A DNA stretch of 64,000 bases from Actinomadura cremea (GTDB lineage: Bacteria; Actinomycetota; Actinomycetes; Streptosporangiales; Streptosporangiaceae), in assembly GCF_014648495.1 (NCBI RefSeq), contig NZ_BMRF01000006.1:1-64000 (forward strand). The letters are read 5' to 3'. The translations under genes were made by a program, and so were the position numbers. The notes under the pieces are model-generated. The model was not told the origin of the DNA, did not search any database, and was given only the letters and a program-made list of their open reading frames with translations. Every line of letters begins with the position of its first letter. The stretch's first letter is position 1. This document shows, one piece after another, positions 1 to 9,986 of this stretch.

Positions 1-87
1 GGCGTCGAGGTTCCGGCCGTGCTTGGCGAAGATCCGGGACAGTTCCTCCAGCTCGCCGATGTTCGCGCCACGCTTGTCACCGCTCAT
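1..87 (-). CDS. Partial hypothetical protein, N-terminus only
   Basis: The first 29 codons of a leftward gene that continues off the left edge of the window. The ATG (complement 85-87) is preceded by a GGAAGG ribosome binding site. The visible residues begin MSGDKRGANIGELEELSRIF, a polar helical segment. Short actinomycete proteins of the WXG100/type VII secretion class can begin this way, but the diagnostic WXG turn is not in the window, so this is only a possibility. The next gene is divergent, with about 108 bases between the two starts. Confidence 0.55.
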   Translation of the reverse strand, partial: MSGDKRGANIGELEELSRIFAKHGRNLDA

Positions 88-195
88 CGCTCGACCCTTC
101 CGCCGCTTTTAGGGGGAGTGCGATGCGAGCCTAGACCGATGTGGTGGTTATCAGTCAAGGGGTTTGTCTGCGCCGCAGGTGGAACGGCTGCTGAG

Positions 196-2482
<2,287 letters not shown>

Positions 2483-2518
2483 ACCAAATGCTTGCTTGGC
2501 AAGCGATCCCGGCCCTGT

Positions 2519-2524
2519 TAGCCT
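2519..2524 (+). promoter_or_regulatory. Candidate leaderless -10 hexamer
   Basis: TAGCCT sits 7 bases before the ATG at 2532; no Shine-Dalgarno is visible, which fits a leaderless mRNA. Confidence 0.4.
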
Positions 2525-2531
2525 CCGGCTT

Positions 2532-3611
2532 ATGATCTCCACGGTCGTCTGGGGCACTGGTAACGTCGGCCGGCTCGCCCTCCGGGCCGTCGAGGCCCAC
2601 CCTGCACTCGAGCTCGCGGGCGTGATCGTCCACGACCCCGGCAAGGTCGGACGGGACGCCGGTGACCTCGGCGGGCTCGGCCGGGCGCTCGGCGTCGCGG
2701 CGACCGACGACATCGACGCGGTGCTGGCCGCGGGTCCCGAGGCCGTCGTGTACGCGGCGTCCGGCGACGTGCGACCGGACGACGCCCTCGCCGACATCGT
2801 GCGGGCGGTCCGGGCCGGTGCCGTGGTCGTCAGCCCCGCGCTGTACGCGCTCTACGACCAGCGCAACGCTCCGGCGGAGATGCGGGAGGCCGTGCTGGCG
2901 GCGATCGCGGAGGGCGGCGGCTCCCTGTTCGTCTCCGGGGTCGATCCCGGCTGGGGGAACGACGTGCTGCCGCTGCTCGTCAGCGGCCTCGGGCACACCG
3001 TGGACGTCGTCCGGTGCCAGGAGATCTTCGACTACTCGACCTACGACCAGCCCGACTCGGTGCGGTACCTCGTCGGCATGGGGCAGCCGATGGACTACGA
3101 GCCGCCGATGCTCTCGCCGTCCGTCCCGACCATGGTGTGGGGCGGCCAGGTGCGGCTGATCGCGCGGGGGCTCGGCGTCGAGCTCGACGAGGTCCGCGAG
3201 ACCCTCGACCGGCGGCCGCTGGACGCCACGGTGACCACGGAGTCGATGGGCGACTTCGAGAAGGGCACGCAGGGCGCGGTGCGGTTCGAGGTGCAGGGGA
3301 TCGTCGGAGGCGAACCGCGCATCGTCGTCGAGCACGTCACCCGCATCCACCCGTCCTGCGCCCCGGACTGGCCCGTGCCGCCGGACGGCGACGGCGCGCA
3401 CCGGGTGATCATCGAGGGGGACCCGCGCATCGAGGTCACGGTCGAGGCCACCGACGGGGCCGGGAACCGGGCGGCGGGCGGGAACGCCACCGCGGTCGGC
3501 CGCCTCGTCGGTGCGATCGACTGGCTCGTCGAGGCCGAGCCGGGCCTCTACGACGCGCTCGACGTCCCGATGCGTCCCGCGACCGGCAAGCTCGGAAGGA
3601 CACGCTCGTGA
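2532..3611 (+). CDS. Dihydrodipicolinate reductase-like NAD(P)-dependent oxidoreductase
   Basis: A 359-residue Rossmann-fold protein. The N-terminal WGTGNVGRLALRAV (about 6-19) is the dinucleotide-binding loop, followed by the long C-terminal domain of the family that includes 2,4-diaminopentanoate dehydrogenase and the many mycobacterial proteins annotated as dihydrodipicolinate reductase-like. It is not the lysine-pathway DapB. The substrate cannot be read from sequence; amine or steroid-derived intermediates are possible given the neighbouring cholesterol oxidase and AhpD-like genes. The ATG at 2532 is used because the Rossmann strand begins immediately. The stop codon overlaps the GTG of the next gene by 4 bases (GTGA), so the two are translationally coupled. 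Confidence 0.8.
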   Translation: MISTVVWGTGNVGRLALRAVEAHPALELAGVIVHDPGKVGRDAGDLGGLGRALGVAATDDIDAVLAAGPEAVVYAASGDVRPDDALADIVRAVRAGAVVVSPALYALYDQRNAPAEMREAVLAAIAEGGGSLFVSGVDPGWGNDVLPLLVSGLGHTVDVVRCQEIFDYSTYDQPDSVRYLVGMGQPMDYEPPMLSPSVPTMVWGGQVRLIARGLGVELDEVRETLDRRPLDATVTTESMGDFEKGTQGAVRFEVQGIVGGEPRIVVEHVTRIHPSCAPDWPVPPDGDGAHRVIIEGDPRIEVTVEATDGAGNRAAGGNATAVGRLVGAIDWLVEAEPGLYDALDVPMRPATGKLGRTRS

Positions 3612-4087
3612 ACATCGACATCCCCGAGGGCAAGGACGCGATCGAGTACGTGTGGGGGGAGATGGTGCCCGGCATCGGCCCCGCCGCCGCGAACTTCTCC
3701 ATGTCGGTGTACGCCCACACGACCCTCGGCCTCCGCGAGTTCGAGGCCGCGCGGCTGCGGATCGCGCAGATCAACGGCTGCGTCTTCTGCCTCGACTGGC
3801 GCACCGAACGGGACGGCGAGAAGGTCGAGGACGGCTTCCTGGACGCCGTGACCGACTGGCGCACCACCGACGCGTTCGACGACCGGACCCGCCTCGCCGC
3901 CGAGTACGCCGAGCGGTACGCGGAGGACCACCACGGGCTCGACGACGAGTTCTGGGCGCGGATGGGCGCGCACTACAGCCAGCTCGAGATCGTGGAACTG
4001 AGCATGAGCATCGGCTCGTGGCTGGCCTTCGGCCGCCTCAACCACGTGCTGGGCCTCGACGCGATGTGCATGCTGCCCAAGCGCTGA
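3608..4087 (+). CDS. Carboxymuconolactone decarboxylase / AhpD-like protein
   Basis: A 159-residue helical protein of the CMD/AhpD superfamily. The redox motif CVFC (Cys58, Cys61 in NGCVFCLDW) is the AhpD-type peroxidatic pair, so a disulfide reductase or peroxidase role is more likely than decarboxylation. Translation starts at the GTG that overlaps the stop of the reductase gene (GTGA), so both are one operon. About 550 bases further on lies an ECF41 sigma factor gene on the other strand; ECF41 genes are known to sit beside CMD, oxidoreductase or epimerase (COE) genes, and this pair of oxidoreductase and CMD proteins fits that rule. Confidence 0.85.
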   Translation: MNIDIPEGKDAIEYVWGEMVPGIGPAAANFSMSVYAHTTLGLREFEAARLRIAQINGCVFCLDWRTERDGEKVEDGFLDAVTDWRTTDAFDDRTRLAAEYAERYAEDHHGLDDEFWARMGAHYSQLEIVELSMSIGSWLAFGRLNHVLGLDAMCMLPKR

Positions 4088-4095
4088 CCGTGCGC

Positions 4096-4129
4096 CGGAC
4101 GGCCCCGGCCGTCCGGCCGGGGCCGTCCG
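4096..4129. terminator. GC-rich hairpin between convergent genes
   Basis: Perfect 13-base arms (CGGACGGCCCCGG and its complement) around an 8-base loop, lying between the stop codons of two convergent genes. There is no U-tract, which is normal for actinobacterial terminators; it could serve both directions. Confidence 0.6.
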
Positions 4130-4134
4130 GCCGC

Positions 4135-4599
4135 TCACGGGCCGGTGTCGCTGCGGGGGGACGCGGCGCGAGCGCCCTTCGGGGAGCGGCGGCCGTAGAC
4201 CAGGATCACGACGGGCGGGGCCGCGAGGAAGACCGCGCCGAGCGCGGCGAACCCGAGCCCGGCCGGCGTCCTGCCGTCCGGCGGGGCGCCGACGATGGCG
4301 GTCTCGGGGTTCTCTGGGTCGTAGTGGACGTCGACCGTGCCGCCCACGGCGGCCTCGCCGCGGGCCCAGAAGGCGTGCCGGGTGCCGTCGGCGGCGGTGA
4401 ACGCGACCTGGATGTCGGTCTGCCGGCTTATGTTCTTGCCCCCGTTGGCGAGCTTTTCCCGCGTGTCCAGGACGGTGCCGGTGGTGCGGCGTCCGCGGTC
4501 GTCGAGCGTCGAGGTGTCGGCGGCCTGGCGGACGCCGTTGTAGATCATGAAGGCGCCGGCGAGCATGAACACCGCGGCGAAGAAGAGGGGACGGGTCAC
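4135..4599 (-). CDS. DUF3592-type membrane protein
   Basis: A 154-residue protein with an N-terminal membrane segment (LFFAAVFMLAGAFMIYNGV, residues about 5-23) and a second near the C-terminus (GLGFAALGAVFLAAPPVVIL), flanking a small beta-rich domain containing the VDVHYDPENPETA signature of DUF3592 proteins. The start is the GTG at 4599, preceded by GGGAGCC. Function unknown. It lies between an AhpD-like gene (convergent) and an ECF41 sigma gene (same strand, 37 bases upstream), and may be cotranscribed with the sigma factor. Confidence 0.75.
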   Translation of the reverse strand: MTRPLFFAAVFMLAGAFMIYNGVRQAADTSTLDDRGRRTTGTVLDTREKLANGGKNISRQTDIQVAFTAADGTRHAFWARGEAAVGGTVDVHYDPENPETAIVGAPPDGRTPAGLGFAALGAVFLAAPPVVILVYGRRSPKGARAASPRSDTGP

Positions 4600-4636
4600 G
4601 GCGTCGGCTCCCGGGTGCGGCGGCGTACCGTCGATC

Positions 4637-5521
4637 TTAGTCGGCGTCCGGGAGTCTGTCGGGGTTGGTGACGGTGTAGATGCCGGTGACGCGGTCGCCG
4701 TCGAGGTCGAGGACCATGACGGCGAAGGGGGCGTCGCCGGCGAACAGGACGGCGGACGGGTCGCCGTTGACGGTGCGGTAGTCGATGTCGAGATCGTCGA
4801 TCTCGCGGACCCGGCGGGGCACGGTGGCGGCGAGGGTGCGGGCGACGCGGTCGCGGCCGTGGATCGGGCGCAGCGGGCTGCCGGGGCGGCCGTTCGCGTC
4901 CATCCAGAGGGTGACGTCCGGGGCGAGGATCTCGAGGAGCGTGCCGAGGTCGCCGCCGAGCGCGGCGCGCAGGAACCGCTCGGTGGCCTGCCGCCGGACG
5001 TGCGGGTCCGCGGGGAACCGGGGACGGCGGGCGTGGACGTGCGCGCGGGCGCGGTGGGCGAGCTGCCGGACGGCGGACGGGGTGCGGTCCAGGATCGCGG
5101 CGATCTCGGGGTGCGGGTAGCCGAACACCTCGTGCAGGACGAACACGGCCCGTTCGAGCGGCGTGAGGGTCTCCAGGACGACGAGGAGGGCCATGGAGAC
5201 GGCCTCGGTGCGTTCGGCCGACTCGTCGGCGCCCGCGATGAGGGGGTCGGGCAGCCAGGGGCCGATGTAGGTCTCGCGGCGGCGGCTGATCGCGGCCTGC
5301 CGGGCGAGGGCGGCGTTGACGGCGACGCGGACGAGGTAGGCGCGGGGGGCGGCCACCTCGGGCCGGTCGCGGGACGCCCACGCGAGCCGGGCGTCCTGCA
5401 GGACGTCCTCGGTGTCGGCGACGCTGCCGAGCAGGTTGTAGACGACCGAGAAGAGCAGTTCGCGGTGGTCGGCGAAGACGCGGGTCGCGGTGCCGTGTGC
5501 GGTGATGCCGGTGGCCTCCAT
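4637..5521 (-). CDS. ECF41-type RNA polymerase sigma factor (SigJ-like)
   Basis: A 294-residue ECF sigma factor with sigma2 (FADHRELLFSVVYNLLGSVADTEDV region), sigma4 (PLERAVFVLHEVFGYPHPEI, helix-turn-helix at SAVRQLAHRARAHV) and a C-terminal SnoaL-like extension of about 100 residues, the mark of the ECF41 group, in which the extension controls the sigma factor without a separate anti-sigma. The typical DGGGK motif is changed here to DANGR, and the terminal NPDKL motif to NPDRL. The ATG at 5521 is favoured because the sigma2 region starts 16 residues later; an ATG at 5557 is also possible. Neither has a strong ribosome binding site. The neighbouring AhpD-like gene fits the known linkage of ECF41 to COE genes. 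Confidence 0.85.
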   Translation of the reverse strand: MEATGITAHGTATRVFADHRELLFSVVYNLLGSVADTEDVLQDARLAWASRDRPEVAAPRAYLVRVAVNAALARQAAISRRRETYIGPWLPDPLIAGADESAERTEAVSMALLVVLETLTPLERAVFVLHEVFGYPHPEIAAILDRTPSAVRQLAHRARAHVHARRPRFPADPHVRRQATERFLRAALGGDLGTLLEILAPDVTLWMDANGRPGSPLRPIHGRDRVARTLAATVPRRVREIDDLDIDYRTVNGDPSAVLFAGDAPFAVMVLDLDGDRVTGIYTVTNPDRLPDAD

Positions 5522-5661
5522 GCCCGTGAGAGGGGCGGCGCAGGACGAGTGTGACATCGGTGCCGTGTGACGTGGGTCTCACGGAGGCGATCGGACGAGT
5601 GGGTTGTGTTTTCCAACTGACTCGGGTTACGGTCACGGAACCGCGATACGAGGAGGTCGTC

Positions 5662-6822
5662 ATGCGCGACGCGGTGATCGTCGAAGCCGTCCGGACGCCG
5701 GTCGGGAAGGGGAGGCCGGGCGGGGCGCTGCACGCCGAGCACCCGGTGGACCTGCTGGCCCGGACGCTCCGGGCCCTGGTCGAGCGGTCCGGGATCGACC
5801 CGGCGCTCGTGGACGACGTCGTCGGCGGCGTCGTCACGCAGGCGGGGGAGCAGGCGGTGAACGCGACCCGGACGGCCGTGCTCGCCGCCGGGTTCCCCGA
5901 GTCCGTGCCCGCCACGACCGTCGACCGGCAGTGCGGGTCGTCGCAGCAGGCCGCGCACTTCGCCGCGCAGGGCGTCATCAGCGGCGCGTACGACATCGCG
6001 ATCGCGTGCGGGGTCGAGTCGATGTCGCGGGTGCCGATGGGGTCGAGCGTCCTGCCCGGAACCGACCCGTTCGGCCCCCGGCTGGCCGCGCGGTACCCGG
6101 ACGGGCTCGTCGGGCAGGGCATCGCCGCCGAGCTGATCGCGAGCCGGTGGAAGCTGGGCCGGACGGAGCTGGACGAGTTCGCCTACACCTCGCACATGCG
6201 GGCGTCCGCCGCGTGGGACGCCGGCGAGTTCGACCGCGAGACCGCGTGGGCCGGACGGGACGAGACCGTCCGTCCGGGCACGTCGATGCGGGCCCTCGCG
6301 GGGTTGAAGCCCGCCTACTTCAGTGCGGAGTACGCCGAGCGGTTCCCCGAGATCGGCTGGAACGTCACGGCCGGTAACGCCTCGCCGGTCAACGACGGGG
6401 CCGCCGCGCTGCTGGTCACGACCTCGGAGACCGCGCGGCGGCTCGGGCTGCGGCCGCGCGCCCGGCTCCACTCGTTCGCGGTCGCCGGGGACGACCCGCT
6501 GCTGATGCTGACCGCGATCGTCCCGGCGACCGAGAAGGTGCTCGCGCGGGCGGGCCTGTCCCTGGCGGACGTCGGCCTGTTCGAGGTCAACGAGGCGTTC
6601 GCGTCGGTGGTGCTGGCGTGGGCGCGCGACACGGGCGCCGACCTCGCGAAGGTCAACGTGCGGGGCGGCGCCATCGCGATCGGGCACCCGCTCGGGGCGA
6701 GCGGCGCGCGGCTGATGACGACGCTCGTCCACGCGATGGAGGACCGGCAGGCCCGGTACGGGCTGCAGACGATGTGCGAGGCGGGAGGGCTCGCGAACGC
6801 CACGATCCTCGAACGGCTCTGA
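5662..6822 (+). CDS. Thiolase, acetyl-CoA acetyltransferase family
   Basis: A 386-residue thiolase that either cleaves 3-ketoacyl-CoA in beta-oxidation or condenses acetyl-CoA. All catalytic residues are visible: nucleophile Cys91 in DRQCGSS, His342 in GHPLGASGA, and Cys372 in CEAGG. The start ATG at 5662 has a strong GAGGAGG ribosome binding site. The single-gene transcript lies divergent from the ECF41 gene and just upstream of an HxlR-type regulator. The FADE/FADA partners of a full beta-oxidation operon are absent, so the substrate is not predictable; neighbours suggest lipid or steroid side-chain breakdown. Confidence 0.92.
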   Translation: MRDAVIVEAVRTPVGKGRPGGALHAEHPVDLLARTLRALVERSGIDPALVDDVVGGVVTQAGEQAVNATRTAVLAAGFPESVPATTVDRQCGSSQQAAHFAAQGVISGAYDIAIACGVESMSRVPMGSSVLPGTDPFGPRLAARYPDGLVGQGIAAELIASRWKLGRTELDEFAYTSHMRASAAWDAGEFDRETAWAGRDETVRPGTSMRALAGLKPAYFSAEYAERFPEIGWNVTAGNASPVNDGAAALLVTTSETARRLGLRPRARLHSFAVAGDDPLLMLTAIVPATEKVLARAGLSLADVGLFEVNEAFASVVLAWARDTGADLAKVNVRGGAIAIGHPLGASGARLMTTLVHAMEDRQARYGLQTMCEAGGLANATILERL

Positions 6823-6843
6823 CCGCCCCGGGCCGGCCGTCCC

Positions 6844-6849
6844 TATGCT
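6844..6849 (+). promoter_or_regulatory. Candidate leaderless -10 hexamer
   Basis: TATGCT lies 7 bases before the ATG at 6857, so transcription would begin at or next to the start codon of the HxlR gene. This also argues against the in-frame ATG at 6845, which lies inside the hexamer. Confidence 0.5.
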
Positions 6850-6856
6850 GGGGCCC

Positions 6857-7300
6857 ATGGGCAAGGACGCCGACCCCCGCGAATGCTCGGTCGCCGACGC
6901 GCTGCAGGTCGTCGGGGAGCGCTGGACGCTGCTGGTGATCCGGGAGCTGGTGTACGGGGTGCGGCGGTTCGACGGGATCGTCCGCAACACCGGTGCCGCC
7001 CGCGACATCCTGACGGCCCGGCTGCGCAAGCTGGAGGACGCGGGCATCGTGCGGCGGGAGCCCTACAGCTCCCGCCCGGCCCGGTACGAGTACCACCTGA
7101 CGTCCAAGGGCGCGGAGCTGAGCGAGGTGCTCGCCGTCCTGATGAAGTGGGGCGACCGGCACATCAACCCCGACGACCCGCCGGTCCGCTGGATCCACAC
7201 CTGCGGCGAGCGCCTCGAGGCGACCGTCGTCTGCGCGCACTGCGGGCGTCCCGCGCTGGAGGGCGGGCACCCCACCGGGCGCGGCGCCCGCACCGCCTAG
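6857..7300 (+). CDS. HxlR-family winged-helix transcriptional regulator
   Basis: A 147-residue MarR/HxlR-like DNA-binding protein. The HxlR signature CSVADALQVVGERWTLLVIR starts about residue 10, and the wing region with SRPARYEYHLTSKG follows. The C-terminus is extended by a small Cys-rich piece (HTC-GERLEATVVCAHCG) that could be a zinc ribbon, uncommon in short HxlR members. The gene follows the thiolase on the same strand after 34 bases, but carries its own leaderless -10. HxlR proteins often sense electrophiles or redox state through the conserved Cys before the helix-turn-helix. Its target may be the thiolase or the convergent MFS gene. Confidence 0.88.
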   Translation: MGKDADPRECSVADALQVVGERWTLLVIRELVYGVRRFDGIVRNTGAARDILTARLRKLEDAGIVRREPYSSRPARYEYHLTSKGAELSEVLAVLMKWGDRHINPDDPPVRWIHTCGERLEATVVCAHCGRPALEGGHPTGRGARTA

Positions 7301-8557
7301 CTAGCCGTCCCCCTTCGGCGTCCGGACCAGGAACGTCCCGGCCAGCACCACCAGCCCCGAGAGCATCAGGACGAACTGGGCCGGGGCCATCCCGAACGGC
7401 GTCGCGTCCGCGCCGTCCAGCAGGTCCGCCGCCGCGCCCGACACCAGCGCCGCGAGCGCCAGCCCGAACCGCAGCGTGGCGTGGAAGGCGGTGAGCGCGA
7501 GGTTGCGGTCCCCGCCGCCGAGGCGTTCCTGCAGGTAGGTGATGCCGCCGACGAGCGCGCTCGTGGCCCCCGCGCCGAACAGGACCGCGCCGGCGAACGA
7601 CGCGACCGTGGACGCGAGCAGACCCATCAGCGTGATCACCACGCCCTGCACGACCGTCCCCGTCCGGATCTGCGACAGCAGGTTCCAGCCCTTCCGGTGG
7701 ACGAGCAGGAGGCCGATGAGCGCGCCGACCCCGAACAGCACGACGAGCACGCCGAACCCGACCGGGCCCGCGTCCAGGACGTCCTGGACGAACACCACGC
7801 CCAGCGAGAACAGGGCGCCGAGGCCGAGCGCGATGACGGCGACGCCCGGGAGCACGCCCCGCACGGTCGGCAGCCGCAGCGCCGAGACGAACCCCCGCTG
7901 CGTGTCCGACTCGCGCTCCGCCGCCCGCCGCTCGTGCGGACCGGGGCCGAGGTCGGGGATGGAGCGGACGGCCGCGTACGACGCGAGGTAGGTCAGCGCG
8001 TTGAACCAGAAGACGACGACGTAGCGCCAGTGCCCCTCCCAGCCCGCCTGGTTCGACGCCCACAGGATCAGCCCGAACGCGCCCGCGCCGACCGGGATCA
8101 TCCCGTACGAGGTCGCCATCGTGATGCCGTTGGCGACCTCGAGCGTGCTCGTGTCGTGCTCGTCCTCGTCGTCCTCGATGAGGAACGGGACGGCCGAGTC
8201 CCGGGCGGGCAGGAAGATCAGCCCCACGACCTCGATGAGGAACGCCCAGAAGTACACCCACCACAGGAACGGCAGCAGCGGCAGGGTCAGTGCCATCCCG
8301 GCCCTGACCAGGTCGGACGTCATCATGACGCTGCGGCGCCGCCACCGCGTCACCACCCGGGCGGCGAGCGGCGCGCCCAGCGCGGACGGCAGCAGGCGCA
8401 GCACCAGCACGCCGCCGACGGCCGTCGTGGAGCCGGAGATCTCCAGGACGAAGTACATCAGGGCGAGGGTGCCCATCCAGTCGCCGAACGACGAGATCGA
8501 CTGACCGATGATGAGCAGCCGGAAGTCCCGGCGGTTCAGCCGGTCCTTGAGTCCCAT
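7301..8557 (-). CDS. MFS transporter, MFS_3/EntS-like
   Basis: A 418-residue integral membrane protein with about 12 hydrophobic segments. The start MGLKDRLNRRDFRLLIIGQS and the first-loop VLVLRLLPSALGAPLAARV are typical of the MFS_3 (enterobactin exporter-like) family, which exports small hydrophobic molecules and siderophores. A long cytoplasmic loop (DLGPGPHERRAAERESDTQR) separates the two six-helix halves. The ATG (complement 8555-8557) lies within the end of the upstream glycosyltransferase gene (22-base overlap), so the two genes form one operon. Substrate unknown. Confidence 0.85.
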   Translation of the reverse strand: MGLKDRLNRRDFRLLIIGQSISSFGDWMGTLALMYFVLEISGSTTAVGGVLVLRLLPSALGAPLAARVVTRWRRRSVMMTSDLVRAGMALTLPLLPFLWWVYFWAFLIEVVGLIFLPARDSAVPFLIEDDEDEHDTSTLEVANGITMATSYGMIPVGAGAFGLILWASNQAGWEGHWRYVVVFWFNALTYLASYAAVRSIPDLGPGPHERRAAERESDTQRGFVSALRLPTVRGVLPGVAVIALGLGALFSLGVVFVQDVLDAGPVGFGVLVVLFGVGALIGLLLVHRKGWNLLSQIRTGTVVQGVVITLMGLLASTVASFAGAVLFGAGATSALVGGITYLQERLGGGDRNLALTAFHATLRFGLALAALVSGAAADLLDGADATPFGMAPAQFVLMLSGLVVLAGTFLVRTPKGDG

Positions 8558-9717
8558 GCGGGCTCCGTCCCCGGTCCGTGGCGCTCCCGCGCGTCCTGCG
8601 CGTCGAGGGCGGAACCGCGCAGCAGGGCGGCGAGGCGCGCGGCGGCGCCGTCCCAGCTCCAGGTGTCGAGGGCCCAGCGGCGTCCCGCGGCGCCCATCGC
8701 GCGGGCGCGTCCGGGGTCGGCCAGCAGGCGGTGCAGGGCGAGCGCGAGCTCGCCCGGACCGGACGCGTCGACCAGCACGCCCGTCCGCCCGTCCACGAGG
8801 GACTCGGGGCTGCCGCCCGACCGGCCGACGATCACCGGGAGCCCGGACGCGGCCGCCTCCAGCGTCGACAGCCCGAGCCCCTCGGTCTGCAGCCCGCGCC
8901 GGTCGTCCCGGCAGGGCAGCGCGAACACGTCGGCGGCCGCGTAGTAGCGCGGCAGGTCGGCGGCGGACACCCGGCCGGTCACGGTGACGGCACCGGGCAC
9001 CGTCCGCTCGCCGAGCTCGGCGACGCGGCGCAGCATCGGACCGTCCCCGACGATGACGAGCCGCGCGTCCGGGCGCCGCCGCACCACGTCCGTCCACGCC
9101 CGGATCAGCGTGTCGTGGCCCTTGCGGCGGACGAGCCGCGCGACGCTGAGCACGACCGGACCCGACCCGAGCGCGTGCCGCCGCCGGATCTCCGCGCCGT
9201 CCAGACCGGGCCGGAACCGGTCGGTGTCGACGGCCCCGGCGAGCCGCACGAACCGGGTGCGGCCGCCGAGCGCGTCCTCCAGCTCGGGCAGCGTGGACGC
9301 GCACAGGTGCGTGAGCGCGTCGAACGACCCGGCCGCCGCCCGCAGCGCCGCCCGCGTCGGCGCCGCCCGGAACCAGCCGAGCTCCTGCCCGTGCGTCGAC
9401 CCGACGAGCCGCCGCACCCCCGCCGCCCGGACGAACGGCGCGTACATCGCGAACGGGGCGGCGGCGGTGATCCACCCGGCCTCGGCCCGGTGCCGCGCGA
9501 CGAGCCGCCGCAGCCCGCGGAACAGCAGGTAGCCGCGCCGCCGGACGACCGGGAACGGCAGCGACGCGTCGAACTCCGCGGCCCCCGCCCGCGCGGGCGC
9601 CACCACGAGCAGCCGGTCGGCGGGCAGCCGCCGCACCAGCTCCCACGTGAACGTCTGCACCCCGCCGGGCTCCGGGGGGAAGTGCCCGGTCAGCACCAGG
9701 GTCCGCGGGATCTCCAT
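8536..9717 (-). CDS. Glycosyltransferase family 4, PimB-like
   Basis: A 393-residue GT-B glycosyltransferase. The N-terminus LVLTGHFPPEPGGVQTFTWE is the acceptor-domain start seen in PimB-type mannosyltransferases, and the donor domain carries VGDGP, and the EGLGLSTLEAAASGLPVI signature with its conserved glutamates. Probably transfers mannose or another hexose from a nucleotide sugar to a lipid or glycan acceptor on the cytoplasmic membrane face. It is a paralogue of the PimB-like gene at 31215 but has a divergent acceptor domain, and it is linked to an MFS exporter gene, so its product may be a different glycolipid or a glycosylated metabolite. Confidence 0.85.
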   Translation of the reverse strand: MEIPRTLVLTGHFPPEPGGVQTFTWELVRRLPADRLLVVAPARAGAAEFDASLPFPVVRRRGYLLFRGLRRLVARHRAEAGWITAAAPFAMYAPFVRAAGVRRLVGSTHGQELGWFRAAPTRAALRAAAGSFDALTHLCASTLPELEDALGGRTRFVRLAGAVDTDRFRPGLDGAEIRRRHALGSGPVVLSVARLVRRKGHDTLIRAWTDVVRRRPDARLVIVGDGPMLRRVAELGERTVPGAVTVTGRVSAADLPRYYAAADVFALPCRDDRRGLQTEGLGLSTLEAAASGLPVIVGRSGGSPESLVDGRTGVLVDASGPGELALALHRLLADPGRARAMGAAGRRWALDTWSWDGAAARLAALLRGSALDAQDARERHGPGTEPAWDSRTG

Positions 9718-9895
9718 ATGATCACGCTTCCCCCGCAGGCGTCCGCCATGCGCGCACCGGCCAGCAGGGCCGCCGGCTCGACGGCGTCGCAGACTGGCGC
9801 CGGCGACTCGCGGTCGGGCGGGGCCCGTGCGCCCTGCCGCAGCAGGCGTTCGCGGTGTCGGCGTCGCGCACGACCATCCCGGCGGGGGCGTGGAT

Positions 9896-9919
9896 GTGTA
9901 GGCGGCACCCCTCGGGTAT
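9896..9919 (+). promoter_or_regulatory. SigB-like stress promoter before the desaturase gene
   Basis: GTGT, 14 bases, then GGGTAT. This fits the Streptomyces SigB-family consensus GNNT-N14-16-GGGTAC/T. The 5' leader would be about 60 bases. The rest of 9718-9986 shows no credible gene; a rightward open frame there has no ribosome binding site or family resemblance. Confidence 0.5.
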
Positions 9920-9986
9920 CGCTCATTTCAGTCATTACAGACACGGAAGGCCGCAGATCTACCGAAGGCGAGGAGGCGATCGTGGC

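Noticed and set aside
5550-5556. TGTCACA (minus strand), the ECF41 -35 motif, near the start of the ECF41 gene at 4637
   Set aside because: No CGTC -10 element is found at 16-18 bases, only 3 bases away, so it does not form a credible promoter.
4135-7047. A minus-strand open frame of about 970 codons across several genes
   Set aside because: It crosses the sigma factor and thiolase genes on other frames, lacks any recognisable domain except in the DUF3592 part at its end, and is typical of high-GC third-position effects.
9690-9986. Open frames on both strands in the gap before the desaturase
   Set aside because: No ribosome binding site or family match; composition is typical of non-coding DNA with a promoter.
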